DNA from: Otis tarda
Lineage: Eukaryota; Chordata; Aves; Otidiformes; Otididae
Length of the DNA: 64,000 nucleotides
NCBI GenBank assembly: GCA_026413225.1
Contig: CM048557.1
Span: forward strand, 64,780,987 to 64,844,986
Direction: 5' to 3'
A program made the position numbers and the translations under genes. The notes under the pieces are model-generated. The model worked only from the letters and a program-made list of their open reading frames with translations. It had not been told where the DNA came from and searched no databases. Of the stretch, positions 12,465 to 64,000 are shown one piece after another (position 1 is the stretch's first letter; each line of letters opens with the position of its first letter).

Positions 12465-15400
12465 AACAATCAATGTTACTTTAGCTCCTGGACTGATCTG
12501 AATTTCAATCTTTAACTAGAGAGCACAGTAGGATGCCCACTATAAAAACACTAATTTTTAATCTCCTTAAGTAGGGACATTTGGAAACAACACGATTAAT
12601 CTTCAAGTATTTGTAGTGGTGCATTAGTAAGTATGTCCATCTCGCTCTATTTTTAATAGAAATGTCTCTGTAAGCCACATGAAGACCCCAGGCTGCTGAA
12701 CTGGCAGGACTCCAGATTCCAGATCTCCCTTTGGCTCAGTAAGGGCTCAGGAGCTGGCCCACAAGAGAGGTACGCAGCTGAGATAACGGGGACATCACTG
12801 ATCATCTGCATCCCAGACATACTTCTCTCCTCACCTATGACATGTAATACTGAACGCGCATCGAATGATGCTAATGAAAGCGTTTTGTATTCTTCACAAA
12901 TAATCATCAAAACTAATTTGAGGAATGTATTTGAAATGAGCCTGGCCATATTGTACCAGGCAAAATACCCGCACAGGTCCATAACCCGGCTCTACTTCTG
13001 TCCATGCAGCCTCAAAACAGGCAAGCACGGATGGACGGCTCCCCTGCCTCTCAGACGACAGCTGTTGGAGCACTGACTTCCAGATCCATACCGAAACAAT
13101 ACTTTGTGCAGCGTGAGAAATACAGCAATAAAATACAAGCCCATCTTCTCTCCCACGCAAACAACGCGCTTATGAGCTGCTCAAGGATCTAACATTTGCC
13201 ATAGCAGCTCAATCACAGAGATCCCGTGGCACCATCCTGTTTCCATCCTCATTAGGAGGACTGCAGGTAGGATTAGGTAGGAAATACAGCACCTTGAGGA
13301 AATTACATGTGACATAAATGATTTAAGAACTCCAAAATCATGCAGTCTTCCCATGTTGTAAACTTAAGACATCTCCATGCTTCAAAAAGACAATTTCTTA
13401 CAAGGAAAGACAAGATAGGCACACCAAAAACGTCCGCCCATGTCTAGTGTTGACTTTCAGTGGTGGGTACTTAGTGAAAATCAAACCCGCGGAGCATGGA
13501 GAAAGTGGTGCTTCCCCTGATCCGCACCTCTCCCCCAGGCTGCCCTCTCCCTGATGATCACTCGGACTGATCAGCATGCTGCTGCTCAGCACCATGTAAC
13601 TGGTATTGCTGCAAAACTGAGGTGAAGCAGAAAGTGAGAAGAGGGAGAGAGAGGGGACAGGACAGTTTCACAGTGTCTCAATTTTCACTATAAAGGAACA
13701 CCCAACAGAATTTTAAACAAACTTACTGCCATGAAAATCAATGTTTTAAGTTCCAATCTACCTAAAAACATGGGAATAAGCCATGAGCATTTGCCACAAT
13801 ACAAAAGCAGGTTAAGAGCGCTTTTGTTTTGCGGCACTCCTTCCTGCAATGCTATTTACAGGAGAAACTCTCCACACCCAGCTTACCACAGTCCATCTGA
13901 AATCTGAGCAGCCTTCAAATGGACAAGGACTGGAAATCAGAGAATGAGAGAAAACAAATCAAAGGCTATCAATTAATTTTCATCTCTTACGTTGTTCTTG
14001 TTCAGCTAGGGAAAGGCAACCTTTCCAAGTGAGTTCAGAAATGCTGCAGGCCCCTTCATCCATTCCTGTCAACTCTTCAGAAAAGTAGTTTGGAAAAAAT
14101 ACTAACTGCAGATAATAAAGCAGAACCACTGAAATTTATAAATCTGGTAATTCAGAAAAAAAAAAAGAAATCTGTACAGAAGAATAAATAAAAACACATT
14201 TATCAACATGTGAGTGAGCAGAGTTCCAGACTGAAGGCCCATTTTACTCAAAAAATTCATGTTAGTGTGTGAGTGCAGTGAAACCTTTACATAGACACAA
14301 GAAGCAGAACAGTCTCTGGGAGATGTGAAGGATAAAAATAGTGTCCTTACTCTGCTTTTTTTTTGTTGTGGAAAACACTCATACCCTTTTCTAAATTTGG
14401 CACTGGAAGTTCTATCTTTCTCCCTCTCTCCACATTTCATGTTCAGAATCATAGAAACTTAAAAGCGGCAGTATTTCTATCTCTTTTTCAGATGAAAGAT
14501 AACACATTCTGTAGCCCCTTGTGCTGCTATCCCTTCTGCACCGCAGCCAGAATGTGATAATAGAGCTCCAGCAGAAGTGTGAATTGCTTCCATTCATCCG
14601 CGTGAGTATTAACTTCATACGCTGGGATGCATCATTCCAACGTCTACCTATTAGCATAGTTAGTTAATAGCCAGGCTAATTAGGATAATACCCAGGGATT
14701 AAAAACAATAATGTAGTGGTTTCGTAGTATTACAGGAATCAACTGTGAAATTAACACTGTCGCTCAGGTATTTTCTCAGTCACATTTTTTAAGATGATGT
14801 GCACAAACCCAACTGCCTGTGTACAAGCAGAACATAGCACTGCATGGCAAGACTCAGCTTTTTCAGGGAGAAGAGGAAAGAGCAAAAGCTTAGCAGAACT
14901 GCCAACTTTCTGCACCTTCACAGGTAATCTAAGTCTTCAGTGTTAAGTCTTGCTGGTTAGAGTTTATAATAAAGTGACTGTAGTGCTTACAAGTATTACT
15001 CAACAGTATGCTACAAGAGTGTATGATAAATGAGAAACAATTTCCATAAAATTTCTAATAAATATTCCTTCTAAACTCTAGTGTCTGAATAAACTTTACG
15101 GTTCATTCACATGAATGTAAGGTCTCCCATTTTCCTAAAAAGTTTTGGTTCAGTCAGAGAGAAAATCACTTCCTGAGGTACAGATGTCATTGCATTCTCA
15201 AGGTACACTTTTATAAGGTAAATATTTAGCTTTTTACCTTACTGCCAGAGATACCCTGAGTGGCTGAATCCCTGCACTGTAACAAAGCCTGTGAAGCACA
15301 GCTACTAGAGGGTAGCCACAGGCAGGAGGGCAGCTACATCTGGTTTGCAAGAGTTAAACAAGCCAGGAGAACTGCAAGAATAAAGGCAAGATGGGGAGCC

Positions 15401-17774
15401 TCCACCATTAATACTCACATGATGCTGAGAAAGTCTGATCAATCCCTTGATCAAAGGAGGCCAGAGACCTCTCAAGTTAGAGGCATCCCCACACTTTAAC
15501 CTGCTGAAGCAAAACTGCTGGGCAAAGCATGAGGTTTTATGAGAAAAACGTGCTATTAATGGCTGCTGCTGCTCAAAAAGGCAGTCCCTCTCCCACCATC
15601 CCCTTCACTTTTCTAGTTCCCTGAGGGAATTCACTCAGTTTATTTTCTTGGCAGATAATGTGTCACATCTCGTGGTCACGTTGGTTTTCCACTAGTTAAA
15701 CAGCGACCAGGAGCCACTGCCAGTGCCACAGAAGTGGTTGTGAACTTCCGGCCCTAAGTGGACATGCTGTTTCTGGTACTGACAAACTATCAGACAGCTC
15801 ACCTTGTGTCATGAAACCTCTGCTAGAAACTTTGTCATAATAATAACTGCAGTCTTTTCTAGGGATCCTTTTCTTTGGGATCCTACCAAAACTTCTGAGT
15901 TAGTTCCTAGGCCTCACCACACATGTCTATTTCTATATTAAACTCCTAAGTAGAGTAATATTCCCCAGGCAAAAAGATTTCCTGAAGCTGCACCACTTGG
16001 GTCCCTGCAGGCCATCTATCAAAAACTAAAAGTATCTTACGGATTCTGAGAGAGCTGAGTGCTGCTGGCATGAGAAATCCTAGTTTGTCATTTCAGGAAC
16101 AGAGGTAGTGATTCCAACTCTGCTATTTGCTGCTCCTCCCAATGAGACAGCTGAGGATCAAGTACATTCAGTCAGGGTTATGTAAAAGTTGGCACAACAA
16201 CCAGCATCTTCCAAATCCAATGTGACATCATTAAAAAGGTTAACAGCACAGACCCACTGCAAAGAAGTTAGAAATGTCAGGCTCTGGGCATCTCCCCTAT
16301 CTCCGCTGGTAAGTCAAGGTACTAACAGAACTGTCTCAGCAGGACTTTCTAGCAGAAATCAACTCATTTGCTAACTGTGCACCTTATGGACAGAAATGTA
16401 TTAAGTATCACTTACTAGCTGCTTTCATATTACAGAAATGTATTACTTCCCTGCATTCCACTTGTGTCTTATTCCACTTCTCAGATGTAAAAGTGGCAAG
16501 CTAAATTAAAAAAAATATTGGAGAAATTGGAAATAATAAAGAACTTTCCCACTTCCTAAATCTTGCCATTTGAGGCTGAGGTCTGATTTCTTAACTTTAC
16601 ACAAGCTACTCCTGTGGAGGCTTAGCTTCCTTAGGACATAAAGTCTCTGAAGAGATTAGGCTATTTTAAAGACATCAGATCCCACCTGATAGAAACAAAT
16701 TTTTAAAACCTTACCATGATATTGGTCACTGCTTTCATTCTACTAATATGATGAACTTTTCTGGTGGGCACTTGATACTATATTTAACAGAGCCCAGTTG
16801 GTATTGACAATTGCGTTCACACTTCCTTTAGGCAAAAAAAAAAAAAAAAAAATTACAAAAGGGTACATGTATAGAGAGACCTGAGGTAAAATCAGAAAGG
16901 TTCCATAAATGAAAATACAGAAACACTCTCCTTCAAATATGGAAACACTGGCAAAAATGCAAAAAAAGAAAGAAAAAGAAAAGTCTTTCACTGTCAGGAA
17001 TACTGAGGCATACTGAATAATATTCAAAAGCAGCTATTCATTAAAAAATGTCTATTATTAACTGCAAAATGGAAATAGTTCCTAATGCTACTAAAAACTA
17101 TTATGCTAGATGGGCAATGCTTTCTAATTTAAAAATTACTTCAGTATGATTCAAGTACACTGAGGTATAAAAATTGTATTTAAAAAAATTAACAAATATA
17201 GTGATGTGCCCATTAAACTGGGCTAAGGCAGCTGGCTTCTGGATCCATGTTAGGATAAATCAGGGTAAACATTTGGAATCAGGAAGTTCTTAATAGGAAC
17301 TGGCTGAAATTTTGGAACTTATTCAAGCAACAGAAGTCTTTCGTGGTTTAGGATAACGTGTGCACTATCCTAAATGCACACATCACAATATGCGCATTGT
17401 GACTCATGTGATATCCGTCCATCTCATTGCCTTTAACAGAGGACTCATTTCAAGGTTCTGCTTTTGTTCACCATGTGCACTAAACCATTTTTTGCGCTGC
17501 AGAAACTCTCAAGAGATCTTTTTACCTGTCATGATGACAGCATTAAAAACTAGTATTTCAGAATGGCAAAGACTAATTTTCCAATAACTGAAGAGAGTGA
17601 CTCAAGATTGAAGAAGGAACATCAGTAACGCAGTGGAAAAAAGCATTATTTCTTCCACAAACAGCTTTGGTCAGCCTTTCCTTTAGGACCTCCAGCATTC
17701 ATTTCAGTGGTTTTGACATGTCGCTGGTTCTTGCTGTCCTTCTGAAGCTCAGTTCAGACAGTGACGATAGGCTG
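12465..17774. other. AT-rich region after the SLC38A6 stop codon (3' UTR plus intergenic)
   Basis: The part next to 17774 must include the SLC38A6 3' UTR, but no AATAAA on the minus strand is seen in the first 2 kb. One lies at 15644-15639, which would imply a UTR of about 2.1 kb; an AATATA variant is near 16787. Which, if any, is used cannot be judged. No other gene or repeat was recognised. Confidence 0.45.
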
Positions 17775-58797
<41,023 letters not shown>

Positions 58798-58883
58798 GGC
58801 AGCCCCGCACCCGCCCCGCCGCTTCGCCTCTGCGGGGACCGCCGCCAAACGCGGGCCGGGGGGAGGCGGGGTTTCGGCGGAAA

Positions 58884-58893
58884 GGGGCGGGGC
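58884..58893 (+). promoter_or_regulatory. GC box (Sp/KLF-type site)
   Basis: GGGGCGGGGC, a full consensus GC box between the two divergent start codons. Confidence 0.55.
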
Positions 58894-58904
58894 CTCCCCA
58901 TCCA

Positions 58905-58914
58905 GCCCCGCCCT
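58905..58914 (-). promoter_or_regulatory. GC box, opposite orientation
   Basis: GCCCCGCCCT on the plus strand, i.e. AGGGCGGGGC on the minus strand, about 20 bp from the first GC box. Confidence 0.5.
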
Positions 58915-58950
58915 CCCCCGCGGCGCGGCCACACGGGAGCGGCGCGGCGG

Positions 58951-58960
58951 TGACGTGTCA
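58951..58960 (+). promoter_or_regulatory. CRE-like / bZIP site
   Basis: TGACGTGTCA contains TGACGTG, a CREB/ATF-type half site. It lies 39 bp before the TRMT5 ATG and its first three bases are also the in-frame upstream stop of TRMT5. Function is inferred from the motif only. Confidence 0.35.
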
Positions 58961-58989
58961 GGGCGCCGGCGCGCGCGGCGGGGCTCGGT

Positions 58990-58994
58990 ATGAG
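58990..58994 (+). CDS. TRMT5: TRMT5 exon 1 coding part (5 bases)
   Basis: ATGAG followed directly by the donor GTGAGG. Joined to exon 2 it reads M-R-T-L-W-T-L-G-Y, which lines up with human MVLWILWRPFGFS. An in-frame TGA at 58951-58953 rules out a longer N-terminus in this exon. The start has G at -3. Confidence 0.8.
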
Positions 58995-61900
58995 GTGAGG
59001 GCGGGAAGAGGGGCCGGGGGGCTGGGAGAGCGGTAGCCATGGCAACGGCGCGGCCTGAGCTGCGGCCTTGCGGGTCCCCGGCGGCGGCCCCGGCCCCCTA
59101 GGCCCCGGCCGGGCCCGCTCACCTCCGGCCGGCGGCCTAGGCCGCGGTGGGCCTGAGGCGGCGGCTGCCAGCGGGGCTCCCTCCCTGAGACCCCCGCCAT
59201 GGCGAGGGTCCCTTCCCCGGGTGAGGCCTGGCCGGCGCCTCTCCCGCCTGCCCCGGGGGTCTCTGTGCCCAATGTTGCTCGTGGAGCTGAGGCCGGGGCG
59301 CAGCGGCCTCCACCCCCGATTCCCCTCCGATTGCTCTGAGGGAAGAACGGGGCAGACGGGGGTGTTGACGGGATCTCGGTTACGGGGGAAAAGGCAAGTC
59401 TTTCCGGAGGCAATTTGGGAAAATGTTGGTCTTCTTGCAACGGGATGGCTGCAGGGACCTCCAACCAGAGCCAGCACGGAGGCTTTGTATCTTACGGGCT
59501 TGTCTAGCGCCGGTTTCCAGCTAGGGAGAAGGGGAATGCCTGAGAAAAACACTGGGGTGCTCAGGCCTCTGGATGAAGTCTTTCTTCTCTGTAGCAGGCG
59601 TGAATAATGTAATGTTTATTTTTGAGTCAACTGGGAAAGGAGGTGCTTTGCCAAAAACTTGGCGTGGGGAAATGAGCTGGCTGGGAGATGTAGGGAGTCC
59701 CAGCAAGGAGCTGGGGTTTTGGGGGGGAGGGAAGATGGGAGCAGGGCCAGCTTTGCTGTGGCTTGAGCACAGCTCCTTTTTGAAGAAGGGGGCGCGTGGC
59801 TTGTTACCCTGAAGGAGGGCAGCAGCCCTGTACATGGTGGTGTAGGTACCTGAGGCAGGCAAGAGGACTGGTTTCCTGTCAGAGCTCGTTTCTCTCCTAT
59901 CACCCCCCTGCATCTTAAGGCAAACTTCTCCAGAAGTCAGGAGAAATGTCAGCCTCACACACTACCTACATCATCGGTTCCTGCCTAGGAGCAGCCGATG
60001 CAGAGTCGGAGAAGTTGGACCCCTTTGGACTGTCTCTGGTGGAAGAAACCATTTGGAGAAGTGTAAAGCCACTTTTCAAGTCCCCACCCTATGAATGAAC
60101 TGTGGAGTGGGGTTCAGTCGCTTGAACAGACATTACTAATGCTTCCCTGCGCCGTTAGGGGAATTCTGCCTTTAATTCATGGTCTTTCTGGCATGCAGCT
60201 CGTGGAGCAAAGGCACTACGGAGTGTGTAACCCCTTACCATGGGTACAGGAGGCAGAAATTGCTGAAGAGTGATTATGACCACTGTTGTTAATACCTGTT
60301 TTCTAGCAACTGCTGCTTGGTAATTGGTTTTATCAGACAGAAGGGATCCAACAGTAGGATCAAGGCAGTAGACATTTTTCCATTTGGCTTACTGGGATTA
60401 ATATCACATTTATTAGAACAAAGAGGGGTCATTGTATTTTGACGGGGGGATTATCTCACTGCTTAAAGTTAGTTAATGTTTAAATCTAAAAATACATTTG
60501 GAAAAGGACAGAAATTTGTAGTATATCATTCATAATAAAGAGCTTTACTGAACTATTGTGGATTGTTTGGTAGAGATGGAAAATCCAGTTTAAGAGAACA
60601 GCAAATCCATGTGATTTGCAGCCTTTTTAATGGAATGATTACATAATGTCTATAAAATGAATAATTTCTCTTCTAGGACTTTATGGACATTGGGATACTC
60701 TGCCAGACTACTGAAAACTAATCATTTTAGGACAGCTGCATCAAATACATCATTTCCACCAGCTTGGATGCTATTGGCGCCATATTCTGGCAGAATACCT
60801 GGGCTCTTTGCAGTAGTTAAAAAAAATAGGTTTTTTACAATGCCTGAAACTGTAGAAGACAAAGCTGATCTAGAACTGTATTCGCCGCACCCAGAAGTGC
60901 GTGGGATGACGCTACTCGACAGAGAAGCTTTTAAAAAGACAGTCGTTGTGCCGGCTCTTAAAGTCAAGAAAGAAATTGTAAATATTTTGCTAAAGTCCCT
61001 AAAACATACGGTACTACAGCGTCCCGGTCTAAAGCGAGTGGTTGAGGATCCAGAAGATGAGGACAATAGACTTGTTATTTTGGATCCTCATAAAGTACCA
61101 AAGTTCTCATTGGGAGACAAGGAGCAAGAGGTACTGAAACAGCTTAACGTTTGTCCTGAGGTGGCCAAGTATAACTTGGAGCTGACTTATGAGCATTTCA
61201 AGTCAGAGGAGATACTGCGAGCGGTCCTTCCTGAAGGTCAAGACGTCACCTCTGGATTTAGCCGTGTTGGTCACATAGCTCATTTGAATCTTCGAGATCA
61301 TCAGCTACCGTACAGACACTTGATTGGTAGGTAAAACAGCTCTTCTCCAAATAAGTAATTTGTATGTTTTGTGTACTGTTAAAAAGATATTTTAGCAATT
61401 ATTCTACTGATAAATTGTTACTTGTACAAAGAAAACTTTGGAGCACTTTTCATGGCTTTATATTTTGACTGCAAGTAGCCTGGTGCTGACGCCGTGCACG
61501 GAAGGCACGGTTCTCCCCTCTCACAGTAACGGTGCTCTCCCTTCACCGAGCACTGGGTCAGGGTGAAGTGCGCGCCTTAGAAAGATGTCACGTCTGCAAC
61601 CCTGAATCGTTAGAGGGAGGTTGTTCTCATACATGCTGGCTTTTGTTAATTTAACTGTGAACAGCAGTGTTTGTATCTCTGGCAGAACATTAAGAAGGTG
61701 TAGTCTCTTAACTGGGTGTCTTTTGTTGTCTCTTTCAGGCCAGGTTATCATTGACAAGAATCCGGGCGTCACCTGTGTGGTGAATAAAACCAGTGTTATT
61801 GACAGCACGTACAGAAACTTTCAAATGGAAGTGCTCGCTGGAGAGAGCAACCTGGTAACCAAGGTACAGGGCTTTTTTTCCCCTGTTATTTTGAATTTGC

Positions 61901-64000
61901 TGTGTTAAAACCCAAAGGTGTGACGAAGGGATGCTATTAAGAGCATTCCTGTGCAGAGTGCCCTTTTCTGACACTCCTTTTAGAGTGTAAGAGTTGGCAG
62001 TTACTTTTACGTTCGTTTGTCCTGATCTGCCAAGAGCAATCTCACAGCCACAGGCATCACGAAGAGAAGTATTCTTTCACGTTCACAGGCTAGATTTTAA
62101 TGATATGTAAAAGCAGCTGAAGTAAAGGTTTCTTACAGAGACAGTAATTACAAACTTGCAGCAAGGGGTGTTTCTCACTCTAAAGCCAAAGCATTCAGTG
62201 GATTTGATGTAAGAAAATGTTGTTTCTTATTTTCACCAAGCCTTGTGTGGTGGCTGGTACAGAACGCAAGACCACGCTTTTAAATCTCACTGGCTTTGCA
62301 ACTTAGGCAAGATTTTGCTTATGCCTTTTTCCTTTTCTGTCAGCAGCAAGACAAACCTCCTCTCTCCTCTGTTTTCCCATTTTTCAGGTGCAAAGCACCA
62401 TATAATTGCCAAGTGTTTTTCATGCAGGGTTTCTGGTCTTTAGCTGGAAACTTGGCCGCTGGTTTGACCAAAAAATATTTTTCCTAACCGTTAGCAGTTT
62501 TATACTTTCAGAAGATAAAACATTAGATTACCAAATAAAAAAGTTGAATAGCATGGTAGAACATCCTGTACGTGCACAGAGAAGGCATTTGAATCGTCAG
62601 GGCAGAAGCCATAACCACATATTACGCAGATGGCATGCGCTCATTAAGCATATGTCTAGTACACCACTGAGCTGCGCACCGAGGAGCGCAGATGCTCGTT
62701 GGTACGTTTCTTGCTGGCAAAGCAAATGGCGCAGCGATTTGGATCTGAAGTTATCTTAATTCACACAATTCCAGTGTGGCGGGGCAAAGTGAGTATCAAC
62801 TTGCATCCCACTCTCATCTGAATAAAAAGTTTTTCTTTTCAGGTCTGTTCTTGAGATAGTGGTCATCCCAAAGTTTGGGTTTGGACCAGTTTCCAGACTC
62901 TGTCACCTTGAGAAATAAAATACAGTATTTCTTCAGACTGCAGAACTGGCTCCCAGTGGCTTTTCCTTTGGCTGACTGCTGCCATTCTTGTGCTGTATCA
63001 TTCTCAGACACTTATTTACTATGTGGACTCCATGAAGGAAGGCTTGAGGCATCTTCCCAAGGTCTGCTTTCAATAAAGGAGTTGTCAGCCAGCCACAAAG
63101 CTCTTGAAAAGCCTCAGATATATTTTTTATGGTTAAGTTGCTGCTTTATTTCTACCTGGTGATTGAAACACGCGTAAGCCAGCCATCTGGATTGACAGCT
63201 GAAACATTCCTCATGGCTGTTTCTGATGCCTAGATCTGTTTATACAGGATTCATGTGTACTACTAATGGGACAAATGTCAATGTACGTATTACCTTTTGA
63301 TGAAGCACATTGGGTTTTAGCTGTCCTAATTACTGATAATGCTTAAACATGCCTGGAATTTGAACACAGAGGCCTAACTAAATGTTCTGGACTTTCAGGT
63401 CAAAGAAAACAATATTGCGTATGAACTGGACTTTTCTAAAGTCTACTGGAACCCACGTCTTTCCACAGAACATGGCCGCATCATCGAGCTTTTAAAGCCC
63501 GGTGATGTTCTTTTCGATGTCTTTGCTGGGATTGGACCTTTTGCTATTCCAGCAGCAAAGAAAAAGTGCCACGTATTTGCAAATGATCTCAATCCTGAGT
63601 CCTACAACTGGCTTCTGCACAACTGCAAGCTAAACAAAGTAGCGAACAAAATAAAAGCGTTCAATATGGATGGCAGGGACTTCCTCCTGGGGCCAGTAAG
63701 AGAAGAACTAAGTAAAAAGCTTCCACTTCTGAAAGAAGAGCAGGAGAACTCTCTTCATATAGTCATGAATTTGCCAGCTTTGGCTATTGAATTTCTAGAT
63801 GTTTTCAGGCATCTCTTAGCCGGAGAGCCGTGCAGCACTGCTGCCCTTCCCACGGTGCACTGCTATGGTTTCTCCAAACATGACGACCCAGCCAAAGATA
63901 TTCAAGAACGAGCTGAAGCTTCGCTGGGAACCTCCTTAGCTGGACGCTGTTCTATTCACCTGGTCAGAAATGTTGCACCGAACAAGGAGATGCTGTGCAT
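58990..64000 (+). CDS. TRMT5: TRMT5, tRNA (guanine(37)-N1)-methyltransferase, 3' end beyond the window
   Basis: Trm5-family enzyme that transfers a methyl group from S-adenosylmethionine to N1 of guanosine 37, next to the anticodon, guarding against frameshifting; in animals it acts on cytosolic and mitochondrial tRNAs. Four exons (58990-58994, 60677-61326, 61739-61863, 63399-64000) give 460 complete residues of about 509 in human. Residues 1 to about 56 are basic and poor in acidic residues, as in a mitochondrial presequence. The conserved core shows [48 protein letters not shown] (278-285), the Rossmann SAM loop [12 protein letters not shown] (300-311), NDLNPES (322-328) and the MNLPA motif (383-387). 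The reading frame of the last exon stays open to the edge. An in-frame TGA at 58951 upstream fixes the start region. It is divergent from SLC38A6. Confidence 0.95.
58995..60676 (+). other. TRMT5: TRMT5 intron 1 (1.7 kb)
   Basis: Begins in the CpG island and becomes AT-rich. Long frames at 59068-59607 and on the minus strand are not supported as exons; no repeat recognised. Confidence 0.75.
60677..61326 (+). CDS. TRMT5: TRMT5 exon 2
   Basis: Residues 2 to 219 (first base completes Arg2). Acceptor TTCTCTTCTAG, donor GTAGGT. It carries the presequence, the N-terminal domain and [13 protein letters not shown]. An ATG at 60657 opens a longer frame, but it lies in the intron just before the acceptor. 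The internal Met57 (60840-60842) of FFTMPET has A at -3. Confidence 0.95.
61739..61863 (+). CDS. TRMT5: TRMT5 exon 3
   Basis: Residues 220-260: [20 protein letters not shown], then [18 protein letters not shown]; human QVMIDKNPGITSAVNK is close. Acceptor TCTTTCAG, donor GTACAG. Ends in phase 0. Confidence 0.95.
61864..63398 (+). other. TRMT5: TRMT5 intron 3 (1.5 kb)
   Basis: Plain intron between the exon 3 donor GTACAG and the exon 4 acceptor; no element recognised. The 412-bp intron 2 (61327-61738) is likewise empty. Confidence 0.8.
63399..64000 (+). CDS. TRMT5: TRMT5 exon 4, cut by the window edge
   Basis: Starts [20 protein letters not shown] after the acceptor GACTTTCAG and stays open to the last base, ending [10 protein letters not shown] and two bases of the next codon. 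It holds the SAM-binding core and the NLPA motif. Human MNLPAKAIEF reads [10 protein letters not shown] here. In human the protein continues for roughly 45 more residues. Confidence 0.95.

Noticed and set aside
60657-60676. ATG at 60657 as the TRMT5 start
   Set aside because: It precedes the acceptor TTCTCTTCTAG, so it would be intronic. Joining to ATGAG at 58990 gives a better match with the human N-terminus.

Overview
This is a vertebrate nuclear window, almost certainly from a bird. The avian marks are two CR1 LINE 3' ends with the usual avian tail and a solo LTR of avian ERVL-like type. The gene pair is vertebrate, with short introns by mammalian standards. The species cannot be told from the sequence alone.

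Layout. Positions 1 to about 17,770 hold no recognisable protein-coding exon: this is intergenic DNA beyond the 3' end of SLC38A6, richer in G+C up to about 12 kb, with one rearranged CR1 near 12.3 kb. Positions 17,775-58,797 (minus strand) hold a complete 16-exon SLC38A6 (SNAT6), a SLC38-family neutral amino acid transporter. I resolved every exon with consensus splice sites and continuous phase, giving 465 residues against 456 in human. Its introns carry a CR1 (intron 8), a solo ERV LTR with a 5-bp target-site duplication (intron 5), a small related LTR fragment (intron 6), a 69-bp purine-only tract (intron 15) and two isolated CpG-rich patches (introns 3 and 5). Positions about 58.2-59.3 kb form a CpG island that serves as a divergent promoter; the two start codons lie only 192 bp apart. 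From 58,990 to the right edge (plus strand) runs TRMT5, the tRNA (guanine-37-N1) methyltransferase. Four exons are visible and the window ends inside the fourth, so the C-terminal end is missing.

The head-to-head order of TRMT5 and SLC38A6 matches human 14q23. The two genes share a promoter but not an obvious pathway: one moves amino acids across membranes, the other modifies position 37 of tRNAs, with an apparent mitochondrial presequence and an internal methionine that could start a shorter form. The neighbour expected next in human, TMEM30B, does not appear in the left 17.7 kb. I found no previously undescribed system. The points worth checking are the TRMT5 start codon five bases before a splice donor, an in-frame upstream ATG that could lengthen SLC38A6 by 81 residues, the CR1 with perfect 20-bp inverted arms, and the isolated CpG patches inside introns.
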